Shown piece after piece: positions 34,599-43,483 of a DNA stretch of 64,000 nucleotides. A program made the position numbers and the translations under genes. The DNA is taken from NCBI RefSeq assembly GCF_014268585.2, contig NZ_CP077092.1, positions 3,348,001-3,412,000 of the forward strand, in the 5' to 3' direction. Numbering within the stretch: position 1 is the first letter of the stretch; each line of letters begins with the position of its first letter. This DNA is from Pseudomonas iranensis (GTDB lineage: Bacteria > Pseudomonadota > Gammaproteobacteria > Pseudomonadales > Pseudomonadaceae). The notes under the pieces are model-generated. The model did not search any database. It saw nothing but the letters and a program-made list of their open reading frames with translations, and was not told the origin of the DNA.

Positions 34599-35305
34599 GC
34601 AGTGGATTGACCCTGGCCTCGTTCGGCGACGGTTATCGCGCTCTGGTGATCGGCGCCAGTGGCGCCCTCGGCACGGCGTTTTGCCAACATTTGAACCAGG
34701 ATCCACGCTGCGCCAGCGTCCGTACGCTGGGACGCGATACCGTGCCGAAGCTCGACCTCGAGCAGCCCGAAACGATCGCCAGCGCCGCCGCCGAACTGGC
34801 AGGCCAAGCGCCCTTTCACCTGATCATTCACGCGGCCGGCCTCCTCCATCGCGACCAAGTCAAGCCGGAAAAAAGCTACAGCGCGATCGAAGCCGAGTCG
34901 CTGCAGGCCGTGTTCCAGGTCAACACGCTGGGGCCGGCGTTGCTGCTGCGCGACTTTTTGCCATTGCTTGCGCCTCAAGGCGCGATGGCAATGCTGTCGG
35001 CGAAAGTCGGCAGCATCGGCGACAACCGTTTGGGCGGCTGGTACGCCTATCGCGCCTCCAAGGCTGCGCTGAACATGCTGATCAAGACCGCCGCCATCGA
35101 GCTTTCGCGCACGCGACCGCAGAGTCGCTTGCTCAGCCTGCACCCGGGCACGGTGGTCTCGCCGTTGTCGCAACCTTTTCGCGGAGCCTCGAGCGCCCGC
35201 CCGGCAGACATTGCCGCTGCGCAATTACTGAGTCTGATTGACACGCTGACGCCGGCCGATAGCGGCCATTTCTTCGCCTACGATGGAGAACGCCTGCCCT
35301 GGTAG
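34595..35305 (+). CDS. SDR family oxidoreductase (C-factor-like)
   Basis: The 236-residue protein has the cofactor motif GASGALG at about residues 19-25, NTLGPALLLRDFLPLL, and an active-site YRASK segment near residue 150 after AMLSAKVGS. These mark a classical NAD(P)-dependent short-chain dehydrogenase similar to C-factor/Cbr proteins. It is coupled to the DUF3833 lipoprotein by a 4-base overlap. The substrate is unknown; a role in pterin reduction is possible given folE nearby but not shown. Confidence 0.85.
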   Translation: MSSGLTLASFGDGYRALVIGASGALGTAFCQHLNQDPRCASVRTLGRDTVPKLDLEQPETIASAAAELAGQAPFHLIIHAAGLLHRDQVKPEKSYSAIEAESLQAVFQVNTLGPALLLRDFLPLLAPQGAMAMLSAKVGSIGDNRLGGWYAYRASKAALNMLIKTAAIELSRTRPQSRLLSLHPGTVVSPLSQPFRGASSARPADIAAAQLLSLIDTLTPADSGHFFAYDGERLPW

Positions 35306-35319
35306 GCAAGGAGTGAAGC

Positions 35320-35625
35320 ATGAATCTGCAAACCCTCACCGAACGTGCGGCCAACAGTGAAGTTCGCGAACTGGAGCTGCTGTCACTCGAAGGTGGATTT
35401 TATCTGGCGAGAATTCGCGTAGATCAGGGCCAGTTCACCTTGCTCGATGACGCGGCCAAGCCAATGCACCTGCGTTCAATCACCCACCTTCGCGACTTGC
35501 TGCAAACCGTGCCGGCGTTTCCCTGCGTACTGGTGCAGCAATGCGTGCACGACGAAATGTGCGGCCGGGATTCAGGGCCGGTTGAAGAGCTGCGCATTCC
35601 ATTTTCGCTGACCACGCCGTTATGA
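35320..35625 (+). CDS. DUF6482 family protein
   Basis: The 101-residue protein (MNLQTLTERAANSEVRELELLS; VLVQQCVHDEMCG) resembles DUF6482, a short protein common in Pseudomonas. It is soluble, with two cysteines near residue 75-82. It follows the SDR by 14 bases and belongs to the same operon. The function is unknown. Confidence 0.75.
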   Translation: MNLQTLTERAANSEVRELELLSLEGGFYLARIRVDQGQFTLLDDAAKPMHLRSITHLRDLLQTVPAFPCVLVQQCVHDEMCGRDSGPVEELRIPFSLTTPL

Positions 35626-35750
35626 CGCCGAAGCGAGGCGAGCGCTGAATGGCAGGCTGATAAAGCGCGCGTCGCCCACCGGCGACGCATTTATCGAACC
35701 CCTGCCCCGTCCACGGGTCTGCTTCACATCGATTCCCTGGAAGTAAACCC

Positions 35751-36554
35751 ATGTCCACTCAACACACACTTGTCCTGCTTGCCCGAGGCGGATACGCCGC
35801 GCGCGGCGTTCTGTATCTGATCATCGGTATCTTCGCGCTGCTGGCGGCGCACGACTCCACCAAACCGAAAGACAGCCACAAGAGCCTTGAAGCATTGCTC
35901 AGCCAGCCCTTCGGCTACGTGCTGATTGGTGTTGTGGTCGCCGGCCTGCTGGCCTTCGCCGCCTGGCGTGCGCTGCAAGCGATCCGCGATGTCGACCACC
36001 ACGGCAGCGAGTTCAAAGGCCTGGTCATTCGCGCAGGTCTGCTCGCCGGCGGTCTGGTCAATGCGGCGCTGGCCTTCTTTGCCTTGGGTCTGTTGGTGAG
36101 TGGTCTCAGGAGTTCGGGCGGCTCCGGCGATGGCAAGACCAAGGATCTGCTCGCGCAGCTGCTGTCGTTCGAGCATTCGAACCTGTTGATTTACCTGATC
36201 GCGCTGATCCCGCTGGGTGTCGGTATCGCCCACATCATCAAAGGCTGGAAGGCCACGTTCGAGAAATACTTCGAAGCGGATGACGAAGTGATGCGTTACG
36301 TGCGCCCGGTGTCGCGCTTTGGCTTGATCGCCCGAGGCGTGGTGTTTATCGAGATTGCAGTGTTGATGGCGGTCAGTGGCTCGGTTTACCAGGCAACCAA
36401 TCCACCCGGCATGAAGGAAGCACTGGATGCTTTGCAGAATCTGCCGGCAGGCGGCGTGCTGTTGATGCTGATGGCGTTGGGGCTGATCGCGTTTTCGGTG
36501 TACAGCTTTTCCGAAGCGGCCTGGCGCCGGATCGAAATGGATGTGCCGGTGTAA
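35751..36554 (+). CDS. DUF1206 family membrane protein
   Basis: The 267-residue inner-membrane protein has about six hydrophobic segments in three repeated helix pairs, each starting with an arginine-glycine pattern (LLARGGYAARGVLYLIIG, then VIRAGLLAGGLVNA, then FGLIARGVVFIE). This triple repeat is the mark of DUF1206. The function is unknown. It lies 125 bases after the DUF6482 gene and is followed by a strong terminator, so it may be the last gene of the folE region. Confidence 0.85.
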   Translation: MSTQHTLVLLARGGYAARGVLYLIIGIFALLAAHDSTKPKDSHKSLEALLSQPFGYVLIGVVVAGLLAFAAWRALQAIRDVDHHGSEFKGLVIRAGLLAGGLVNAALAFFALGLLVSGLRSSGGSGDGKTKDLLAQLLSFEHSNLLIYLIALIPLGVGIAHIIKGWKATFEKYFEADDEVMRYVRPVSRFGLIARGVVFIEIAVLMAVSGSVYQATNPPGMKEALDALQNLPAGGVLLMLMALGLIAFSVYSFSEAAWRRIEMDVPV

Positions 36555-36563
36555 GCGGCGATT

Positions 36564-36585
36564 CGAGGGGGCGTGTGCCCCCTCG
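36564..36585. terminator. Strong bidirectional terminator
   Basis: CGAGGGGGC and GCCCCCTCG form a perfect 9-bp stem around GTGT, placed between the ends of the converging DUF1206 and Nramp genes. Confidence 0.7.
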
Positions 36586-36596
36586 ACTGCTTCCCG

Positions 36597-37898
36597 TCAA
36601 GTAAACAGATCAACGCCCAACTGGAACGCTACCCATAGCGCCAGACCTGTAGCAAACATCAGCGCGATGTTTTCAAACAGGTTGTTGCGGTACTGCTTGT
36701 CCAGCAGCGATTTCTGGTTGGACATGATCAGCAAGCCCAGGGAAATCACCGGCAAACCAATGATGTTCAATGCGCTGACACCAATGGTCAGGGTGACGAA
36801 ATCCGGCATGCCCGGCATCGACCAGATCAGCGGCGTGACCAGAATGAACAGCATGAACCACTTGTGCATCGGGTCGTGATGGAACTCTTTACCGTACTTC
36901 TCGCGACGCTCAGGACGAACATGCTGGAAGGCATCGGTGATCAGCATCGGAAACGCCGTGGTCTTGCCTGAAATACTGGCGAACAGCGTCGCGAACACAC
37001 CGATGAAGAACACGTACCAGCCGATCGGGCCGAAGAAGATTTCCAGCGCCTTGCCCAGATCGCCCAAGGTTTTCACCTCGATGCCGTTGGGCCGTAGGAT
37101 TTCCGCGCCGACGATCCAGATCGCCAGGTTGATGATGATCCCGACGAACACCGCAAACAGCAGATCGTTACGCTGAATGCGCTTGTGCTGCGGCCCGGTC
37201 CAGCCTTTCTGGCGCATGACATAGGGGTGCACGAAGTTGGCGATCGAGCCGGCGACCGCGCCGATCACTGAAACCGCCACCAGCAACGCGCCATGCACGC
37301 CTTCGTCCGGCGGAATGCTGAAGCCGATGGTGCCTTTGATGATGCCGCTGACATCCGGACCGGACATCACCGCCAAGGCGATGAACGCCAGGGTCATGAT
37401 CGCCAGCAGCAGCTTCATCACGCCTTCGATCATCGTGTAGATGTTGCGCCCGACCAGCATCCACACCGCCAGCACCACCGCCACCGAGCACAGCAATGGC
37501 TGATCGATCTTGAACAGCATCGCCAGCGACTCCCCTGCCCCCTTGATCATGTAGGCGTTCATCAAGTGCCCCATCAACAGGGCATAAACCAGCATGAACC
37601 AGGCAAACACCGGGTTGAGCTGGGCGTAGCCCTGCAGGATGGTCATGCCCTGGTTATTGCACAGCTGGAACCGGGCAATGATGTTGACGATCAGGTATCT
37701 AAGCAACAGCGAGACCGCCAGCACCCACATCATCGCGTAGCCGTAATTCGCACCGGCCACTGAAGACGTGATGAGATCGCCCGCACCGAGCCACGACAGC
37801 ACGGCGATAATGCCGGGGCCGAGCAGTTTCAGCGTTCGCAGGAACAGGTTTTGCGGTTTCGCAGCGGCCTGATGATCGAGTGGAGCCATGCTCGTCAT
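36597..37898 (-). CDS. Nramp family transporter lacking the canonical DPGN and MPH motifs
   Basis: The 433-residue protein has about eleven membrane segments and the Nramp start LLGPGIIAVLSWLGAGDL. In TM1 the manganese/iron motif DPGN is replaced by GAGD, and in TM6 the MPH motif is replaced by FVHPY. ISGKTTAFPMLITDAF is the family's later segment. Canonical MntH binds metal through those lost residues, so the substrate may differ (for example Mg2+ or another ion). Its start is followed by a long divergent region before the lactonase-like gene. Confidence 0.8.
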   Translation of the reverse strand: MTSMAPLDHQAAAKPQNLFLRTLKLLGPGIIAVLSWLGAGDLITSSVAGANYGYAMMWVLAVSLLLRYLIVNIIARFQLCNNQGMTILQGYAQLNPVFAWFMLVYALLMGHLMNAYMIKGAGESLAMLFKIDQPLLCSVAVVLAVWMLVGRNIYTMIEGVMKLLLAIMTLAFIALAVMSGPDVSGIIKGTIGFSIPPDEGVHGALLVAVSVIGAVAGSIANFVHPYVMRQKGWTGPQHKRIQRNDLLFAVFVGIIINLAIWIVGAEILRPNGIEVKTLGDLGKALEIFFGPIGWYVFFIGVFATLFASISGKTTAFPMLITDAFQHVRPERREKYGKEFHHDPMHKWFMLFILVTPLIWSMPGMPDFVTLTIGVSALNIIGLPVISLGLLIMSNQKSLLDKQYRNNLFENIALMFATGLALWVAFQLGVDLFT

Positions 37899-38163
37899 AG
37901 GGGTATCTCCGTTATTGTTTTTGTGAGAATTGATGCAGTGGGCACATTAGGTAGGATGTCGTACAACAACGCTAACAGGAGAGTATGTATAAATGTGTCA
38001 AACCTCAATCACGACCACCCTCTCCGATCATTTCCGCTGATCAAAATCATCTAGAACAAGCACGTCAAATAAGCGTAGCGATGTTGCAGGCCCAAGAAAT
38101 AGCCATTGATGGCCCAGCCAATCACTCATAGGATGACTGATCACAACAACAATAAGGCTGGAA

Positions 38164-39297
38164 ATGATGAAAAGAACCCTCTTGATCGCTGCTCTCGCCT
38201 CCACGTTGAGCGTGACGACTAACGCCGCTACCTACGCTTATATCTCAAGCCCCGGCGACGGTCTGATCTCGCAATATCGCCTTGATCAGAGCAACGGCGC
38301 ACTGACCCTCGTTGAGCAGATTCAGGCCGGCGACCAGGTCAATCCCATGGCCCTCACCCCGGACGGCAAAGTGCTGTTCGCAGCCTTGCGGGTCAAGCCT
38401 TTCCAGGTGCTGGGCTATCGAATCGACTCCAAAAGCGGGCACCTGACAAAGTTTACCCAAGCGCCCCTGGCAGAGAGCATGGCCTACCTGTCGACCGATC
38501 GAAAAGGTCGCTACCTGCTCGCCGCGTCCTACGGCGCCGATGCACTCAGCGTTCAAAAGATCGGCGAGGATCATCAGCCTTCCGCCAACATCCTGCGTTA
38601 TCCGACCGGCCTGCACGCGCATTCGATTCGCACCGAGCCGAGCAATCGCTTCGCCTACGCCGGCAACCTGGGCACCGACAAGGTGCTGCAATATCGACTG
38701 GACGCCAAGACTGGCGAGCTCAGCCCGATCGGCAACGGCTCGGTCAGTGTTCCGGAGAAAACCGGGCCTCGGCACCTGGCGTTCTCGCCCAACGACAAAT
38801 TCCTTTACGTCGTCGGTGAAATGAGCGGCACCGTGACGGCGTTTTCGATCGACGAGGCCAGCGGCGCGTTGACCCGAATCGCTGAAGCCAATGGCATTCC
38901 CGAGCGATTGAAACTGGCCCACGGCGAAGTCCGTGATGCGCGCAACAACGACTTGAAAGACGATCCGACCCCACGCATCTGGGCTGCCGACCTGCGCATG
39001 TCGCCGGATGGAAAACTGCTGCTGATGAGTGAGCGCACCAGCAGCAGCGTTTCGGCATTTGCTGTGGATCCGGCAACCGGAGGACTGACGTTTCTCGATA
39101 ACTACTCAGTGCAGGAACAACAACCACGCAATATCGCCTTCTCCCCAGATGGCCACTGGCTGCTGGTGACGGGCGAGAAAAGCGCCAAGGTCGGTACGTA
39201 CGCAGTGAGCAAGGATGGCGCGCTGAAGCGTGTCGGTGAAGCGGCCTCCGGCAAAGGCGCATTGTGGATCGAGATACTGCAAACGCCTGACGCATGA
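38164..39297 (+). CDS. Periplasmic lactonase-like seven-bladed beta-propeller
   Basis: The 377-residue protein has a signal peptide (cut after TNA) and repeating blades, visible as MALTPDGKVLFAAL, LAFSPNDKFLYVVGE, LRMSPDGKLLLMSER and IAFSPDGHWLLVTGE. This is the lactonase family that includes YbhE-type 6-phosphogluconolactonase and muconate cycloisomerase-like propellers. Export makes a role on phosphogluconate unlikely; a periplasmic sugar-lactone is more plausible. It is a single gene. Confidence 0.8.
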   Translation: MMKRTLLIAALASTLSVTTNAATYAYISSPGDGLISQYRLDQSNGALTLVEQIQAGDQVNPMALTPDGKVLFAALRVKPFQVLGYRIDSKSGHLTKFTQAPLAESMAYLSTDRKGRYLLAASYGADALSVQKIGEDHQPSANILRYPTGLHAHSIRTEPSNRFAYAGNLGTDKVLQYRLDAKTGELSPIGNGSVSVPEKTGPRHLAFSPNDKFLYVVGEMSGTVTAFSIDEASGALTRIAEANGIPERLKLAHGEVRDARNNDLKDDPTPRIWAADLRMSPDGKLLLMSERTSSSVSAFAVDPATGGLTFLDNYSVQEQQPRNIAFSPDGHWLLVTGEKSAKVGTYAVSKDGALKRVGEAASGKGALWIEILQTPDA

Positions 39298-39415
39298 ATA
39301 TCTGCGGAGCAGCAACTGCTCCGCCGTCCTGCAACTAATCCCCCACCGCTTCGGTCATTAGGTTTGCCGAGGTTGATACATTTACGCAGACCTCACTTCC
39401 AAGAGACTGCCCCCC

Positions 39416-40657
39416 GTGATCAGCCATCTCGATCGCCGCAACAACCGCTCGCTGGACAGTCTGAATTTCTTCCTCGCCGATGTCCGCGACGGCCTCGGGC
39501 CGTACCTCGCCATCTACTTGCTCGCCGTGCACCACTGGGACCCGGCCAGCATCGGCGTGGTCATGACTCTCGCCGGTATCGCCGCGCTGGTCACGCAGAC
39601 GCCCGCTGGTGCGCTGGTTGACAGCAGCCGGGCGAAACGGGCGCTGGTCATGATCGCCGCGCTGCTGGTCACGGTGAGTTGTCTGCTGCTGCCGTTCATT
39701 TCGTCATTCAGTCTGGTGGCGTTGACTCAAGCCTTGAGCGCGGCGGCAGCGTCAATTTTCGCCCCGGCGATTTCCGCGATCACCCTGGGCATCACCGGCC
39801 CGCGAGCATTCACCCGGCGTACCGGTCGCAACGAGACGTTCAACCATGCCGGCAACGCGTGCGCGGCGTTATTGGCGGGTTTGTTTGCCTATCTGTTCGG
39901 TCCGGTGGCGGTGTTTTATCTGATGGCGGTGATGGCGCTGGCCAGTGTGATTGCCGTTCTGTTCGTCTCGGCCGAGGCGATTGATCATGACGTCGCGCGC
40001 GGCTTGCAGCCGGGTGACCAAAGTCATCAGCCATCCGGGTTCAAGGTACTGCTGAGCAATCGCCCGTTACTGATGTTTGCCCTGTGCTGCGCGCTGTTTC
40101 ACTTGGCCAACGCGGCGATGCTGCCGCTGGTGAGCCAGAAACTCGCCCAAGCCAACTTGCACATGGCCACGCCGCTGACGTCGGCGTGCATCGTCGCCGC
40201 CCAACTGGTGATGGTGCCGATGGCGCTGCTGGCCGGTGCGAAAGCCGATGTCTGGGGGCGCAAACCGTTATTGCTGGCGGGTTTTCTGATCCTGCCGCTG
40301 CGTGGCTTGCTCTACACCTTCTCGGATGATCCGTACTGGCTGGTCGCCGTGCAGTTGCTCGACGGCGTCGGCGCTGGTTTGTTCGGTGCGCTGTTCCCGG
40401 TGATGGTCAAGGATCTCACCCTCGGCTCCGGGCATTTCAATGTCAGCCTCGGCGCGCTGACCACAGCGTTTGGTCTGGGCGCGGCGCTGAGCAATGGGCT
40501 GGCCGGATTTGTCGTCGAGGCCGCCGGTTACAGCGCGGCATTCCTGACTCTCGCCGGAGTTGCAGCGGCAGCATTCCTGCTGCTGTTGATCGCTGTTCCG
40601 GAAACGCTGCAGCGGACTGAGCAATTCGAGTCCGCTGCAGTTATGGGCCAAACCTGA
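39416..40657 (+). CDS. MFS transporter
   Basis: The 413-residue protein has about twelve membrane segments and begins at a GTG (MISHLDRRNNRSLDSLNFFLADVRDGLGPYLAIYLLAVHHW). Its N-terminal FFLADVRDGLGPYLAIYL is typical of a Pseudomonas MFS subgroup of unknown export specificity. LLAGAKADVWGRKPLLL is the loop between helices 8 and 9. It converges on the DUF2790 gene, whose stop lies one base away. Substrate unknown. Confidence 0.82.
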   Translation: MISHLDRRNNRSLDSLNFFLADVRDGLGPYLAIYLLAVHHWDPASIGVVMTLAGIAALVTQTPAGALVDSSRAKRALVMIAALLVTVSCLLLPFISSFSLVALTQALSAAAASIFAPAISAITLGITGPRAFTRRTGRNETFNHAGNACAALLAGLFAYLFGPVAVFYLMAVMALASVIAVLFVSAEAIDHDVARGLQPGDQSHQPSGFKVLLSNRPLLMFALCCALFHLANAAMLPLVSQKLAQANLHMATPLTSACIVAAQLVMVPMALLAGAKADVWGRKPLLLAGFLILPLRGLLYTFSDDPYWLVAVQLLDGVGAGLFGALFPVMVKDLTLGSGHFNVSLGALTTAFGLGAALSNGLAGFVVEAAGYSAAFLTLAGVAAAAFLLLLIAVPETLQRTEQFESAAVMGQT

Positions 40658-40658
40658 G

Positions 40659-40886
40659 CTAATCGCCACCGCAGCCATCGCCGAGCACGTTGTACGTGGC
40701 GACATGCCGCTGGCCGTGGCTGTCTTCATAGACGACCTCCACCGGAACAATTCCGCAGGCGGCGCTGGTGTCGGTGATGCTGATGGTCTTGGCGATATCC
40801 AGTGGCACGCCGGTCTGCGCAGGTTCGGTGGCGGCGAACACGTTGCCGGCGAGAATGGCCAAGGTCAAAGCAATAAACGTTTTCAT
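40659..40886 (-). CDS. DUF2790 small exported protein
   Basis: The 75-residue protein has a signal peptide ending VFA-ATEPA and a mature part with two cysteines (AACGIVPVEVVYEDSHG; LGDGCGGD) that may form a disulfide. It belongs to DUF2790, found as many copies in Pseudomonas and often near oxidant- or copper-response genes. It lies downstream of the DUF417 gene and is likely part of the same Rcl-like unit. Confidence 0.82.
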   Translation of the reverse strand: MKTFIALTLAILAGNVFAATEPAQTGVPLDIAKTISITDTSAACGIVPVEVVYEDSHGQRHVATYNVLGDGCGGD

Positions 40887-40916
40887 GGTGTGATCTCTCT
40901 ATAAAGGATGAGGAAT

Positions 40917-41492
40917 TCAGGCCTGACGTTCAGTCAGCAATTGGCGCGCGGAATCGGCCATGACCGGCAGCGCTCCGGCGAGCATCAGGACGTCTTTGAG
41001 CACCAGGCGTCCGGCGCCGGACAGATAGGGAAAGCCATGTTGACCATCGCCCAGCGCAGCGACCCAGGCTTCAGGCGTGGTAACCAGAAAGCTCAGGGTC
41101 ACCAGCGGCGTAGCGAACGCCAGCGCGCCACCGAGCAAGCCGGTGCGGCGGGACAGCGGGTTGGACAGGACCAGCAGACCGATGAGGATTTCCACCACGC
41201 CAAGCCCGGTGGAAAAGCCGTAGGTGTTGTTCGCGGTCTGCCAGGCGCGCTTGTCGGCGTTCAGCTCGCCCTCATGGGTCAGATGCGCCTTGTAGTCCTT
41301 CGGGTGTTCGTAGAAGAACGACATCACCGGGCTGTTGGCGACGAAGGGCGTGATGCTGTCGGCTTCGTACGGGACGAATTTCAGCGCGCCGATCCACAGG
41401 AAGACGATGGCGATGGCCACGCGCATCAGCGGGATACCGAGGCGATCGAGTTTGCCGAGCTGTTGTAGTCCGGCGTTGATTGAGGTGAACAT
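40917..41492 (-). CDS. rclC: DUF417/YkgB family membrane protein (RclC-like)
   Basis: The 191-residue protein has four membrane segments; VAIAIVFLWIGALKFVPYEADSI and PFVANSPVMSFFYEH are hallmark segments of RclC/YkgB. In E. coli RclC is part of the hypochlorite-resistance operon rclABC, under RclR. The start at 41492 follows GGAGACGTCGC. The divergent AraC gene, 126 bases away, is RclR-like. RclA is missing here, so the system is reduced. Confidence 0.8.
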   Translation of the reverse strand: MFTSINAGLQQLGKLDRLGIPLMRVAIAIVFLWIGALKFVPYEADSITPFVANSPVMSFFYEHPKDYKAHLTHEGELNADKRAWQTANNTYGFSTGLGVVEILIGLLVLSNPLSRRTGLLGGALAFATPLVTLSFLVTTPEAWVAALGDGQHGFPYLSGAGRLVLKDVLMLAGALPVMADSARQLLTERQA

Positions 41493-41618
41493 GCGACGTC
41501 TCCAGATCAATGAAAGTGGAGTCAGTCTGCGGTGCTACCGAATCGTGCTTTTGTCGGTCATGCTCAACGTCTTGCTCAATCGTCTCAACTTTGCGGATTT
41601 CCATCGTGATGGGTGCCA

Positions 41619-42524
41619 ATGAACTCGCTCGATAAGCTCATCAGCCTGGCCAACGTGCGCGGCAGCCTCGATCTGCGTTGCCAGTTCCAAGGTGATTGGG
41701 CGCGCGATCATCAACAGGAAGCCTTGGGCAAGGCGCCCTATCACATCTTGCTTAAAGGTGAATGCCGGGTTGAACTGGCCAGCGGAAAACGCCTGGCAAT
41801 GCGCGCTGGCGATATTCTGCTGTTGCCACGGGGTACGCCGCATGTGCTGCACAGTGCCGGCAAAAATGTAGCGCCGATGTCGCCAACGCTGGTTCCCGGC
41901 GGGGTGTTGCCGATCTATCGGCTGGGTGGCGCGAGCGCCGATCTGGACATGCTCTGCGGTGGTTTTCATTACAACCGCGCGTCGATGCTGTTCGCCGCCC
42001 TCCCCGATTACCTGTTGATTGCCAACGATGGCTTGCCGATTGATGCGCCACTGACCGCCCTGATTGCGCTGTTGCGCAGCGAAGCCGACAGCGAACAGCC
42101 GGGCGCGCGGTTCCTCCTCGATTCACTGTCCCAAGCCTTGTTCACCTTGATTCTGCGTGCGCATCTGGCCCGTGCGGAGCAGGACAAGAGCACCCTGGCG
42201 CTGCTAGGCGACCAGCGCCTCGGCCGAACCTGTCAGGCGATACTGGCCGACCCGGCGCACGAATGGACTATCGAAGCCATGGCCGACACCGCGAACATGT
42301 CCCGTGCAACGTTCATGCGCACCTTCGCCCGGGTCGCTGGCGTGTCGCCGTGGGTACTGCTGACTCAATTGCGCATGGAGCTGGCGTTCAGTCTGCTCAG
42401 CCATTCGCATCTGGGCCTGAATGACATTGCCGTGCAGGTCGGCTACCAGTCGCAAGCTGCATTCAGCAAGAAATTCAAGGAAATCTACGGCGAGGCCCCG
42501 GGCAAGATCCGCCGCGCGATCTGA
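41619..42524 (+). CDS. rclR: AraC family regulator, RclR-like (reactive chlorine sensor)
   Basis: The 301-residue protein has an N-terminal cupin (KGECRVELASGKRLAMRAGDILLLPRGTPHVLH) and two C-terminal helix-turn-helix motifs (WTIEAMADTANMSRATFMRTF and LNDIAVQVGYQSQAAFSKKF). In E. coli RclR, Cys21 and Cys89 sense HOCl. This protein has C21 in the equivalent segment and C113 in MLCGGFHY where I align Cys89. It is divergent from the rclC-like gene, so it likely activates that promoter when cysteines are oxidised. The start is ATG 41619; GTG 41613 is possible. Confidence 0.78.
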   Translation: MNSLDKLISLANVRGSLDLRCQFQGDWARDHQQEALGKAPYHILLKGECRVELASGKRLAMRAGDILLLPRGTPHVLHSAGKNVAPMSPTLVPGGVLPIYRLGGASADLDMLCGGFHYNRASMLFAALPDYLLIANDGLPIDAPLTALIALLRSEADSEQPGARFLLDSLSQALFTLILRAHLARAEQDKSTLALLGDQRLGRTCQAILADPAHEWTIEAMADTANMSRATFMRTFARVAGVSPWVLLTQLRMELAFSLLSHSHLGLNDIAVQVGYQSQAAFSKKFKEIYGEAPGKIRRAI

Positions 42525-42615
42525 ACGGATGGATCGCTTTGTATCAGCGTGTAGCAATTGCCGACGCAGATACATACGCATGCGAAGTTCGGCCGTGCGC
42601 ACACACAACTGACAC

Positions 42616-42631
42616 ATTTAGCGCGCTAAAT
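42616..42631. promoter_or_regulatory. Perfect 16-bp palindrome upstream of the secreted hydrolase gene
   Basis: ATTTAGCGCGCTAAAT lies 49 bases before the start at 42680, a position suited to an operator. The regulator is unknown; the RclR-like protein and the LysR at 43484 are nearby candidates. Confidence 0.4.
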
Positions 42632-42679
42632 ACCACTGTCGCTTCCATTCCTACCTTAACCAATCGACAGGACATCACC

Positions 42680-43456
42680 ATGAACAAAGTCTTCGCTACC
42701 CTCGCCCTCACCGCTGCCATGTTCGGCGCCACCGCTGCGTTCGCCGCGCCGGTTAAACCTACCGTAGTGCTGGTGCACGGTGCCTTTGCCGATTCAAGCA
42801 GCTGGAACGGCGTGGTCAAGATTCTCGAGAAGGATGGCTATCCGGTGATCGCTGCGGCCAACCCGCTGCGCTCGGTCAAGAGTGATGCGCAATCGGTGGC
42901 GGATGTGCTGGCCAGCGTGAAAACTCCGGTGGTGTTGGTCGGCCACTCTTACGGTGGCCCGGTGATCAGCGAAGCCGCTTACGGCAATGCCAATGTCAAA
43001 GCGCTGGTGTACGTCGCGGCTTTTGCGCCGGAAAAGGGTGAAACCGCAGCCGAATTGTCCGGGCGTTTCCCCGGCAGCACCCTTGGCCCGACCCTGTCGG
43101 CCCCGGTTGAGCTGGCCGATGGTGGCAAGGATTTGTACATCCAGCAGGACAAATTCCATGAGCAGTTCGCTGCCGATGTTTCCCCTGCTGATGCGAAGTT
43201 GATGGCCGCGACCCAGCGCCCGGTGACCGTCGCCGCGCTCAACGAAGCCGCCACCGAGCCTGCATGGAAAACCGTGCCGTCGTACTTCGTCTACGGTGAC
43301 CAGGACAAGAACATCCCGGCGCAAGCCCTGGCGTTCATGGCCGAGCGCGCGCACTCCAAGCAGACCGTCGTGGTCAAAGGCGCTTCGCACGTGGTGATGG
43401 TGTCCAATCCGAAAGCCGTCGCCAGCCTGATCGAAACCGCTGCGGCCGCGAAGTGA
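42680..43456 (+). CDS. Secreted alpha/beta hydrolase
   Basis: The 258-residue protein has a signal peptide (cut after AFA) and the fold VVLVHGAFADSSSWNGV, nucleophile Ser in VLVGHSYGGPVIS, acid Asp in YGDQDKNIP and His in KGASHVVMVSNP. It resembles esterase/salicylate-esterase-like proteins and is common next to oxidant-response genes in proteobacteria. It acts in the periplasm or outside. The substrate is unknown. Confidence 0.85.
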   Translation: MNKVFATLALTAAMFGATAAFAAPVKPTVVLVHGAFADSSSWNGVVKILEKDGYPVIAAANPLRSVKSDAQSVADVLASVKTPVVLVGHSYGGPVISEAAYGNANVKALVYVAAFAPEKGETAAELSGRFPGSTLGPTLSAPVELADGGKDLYIQQDKFHEQFAADVSPADAKLMAATQRPVTVAALNEAATEPAWKTVPSYFVYGDQDKNIPAQALAFMAERAHSKQTVVVKGASHVVMVSNPKAVASLIETAAAAK

Positions 43457-43483
43457 TCCAGCGCTGAGTTGAACCTTCAAGCC

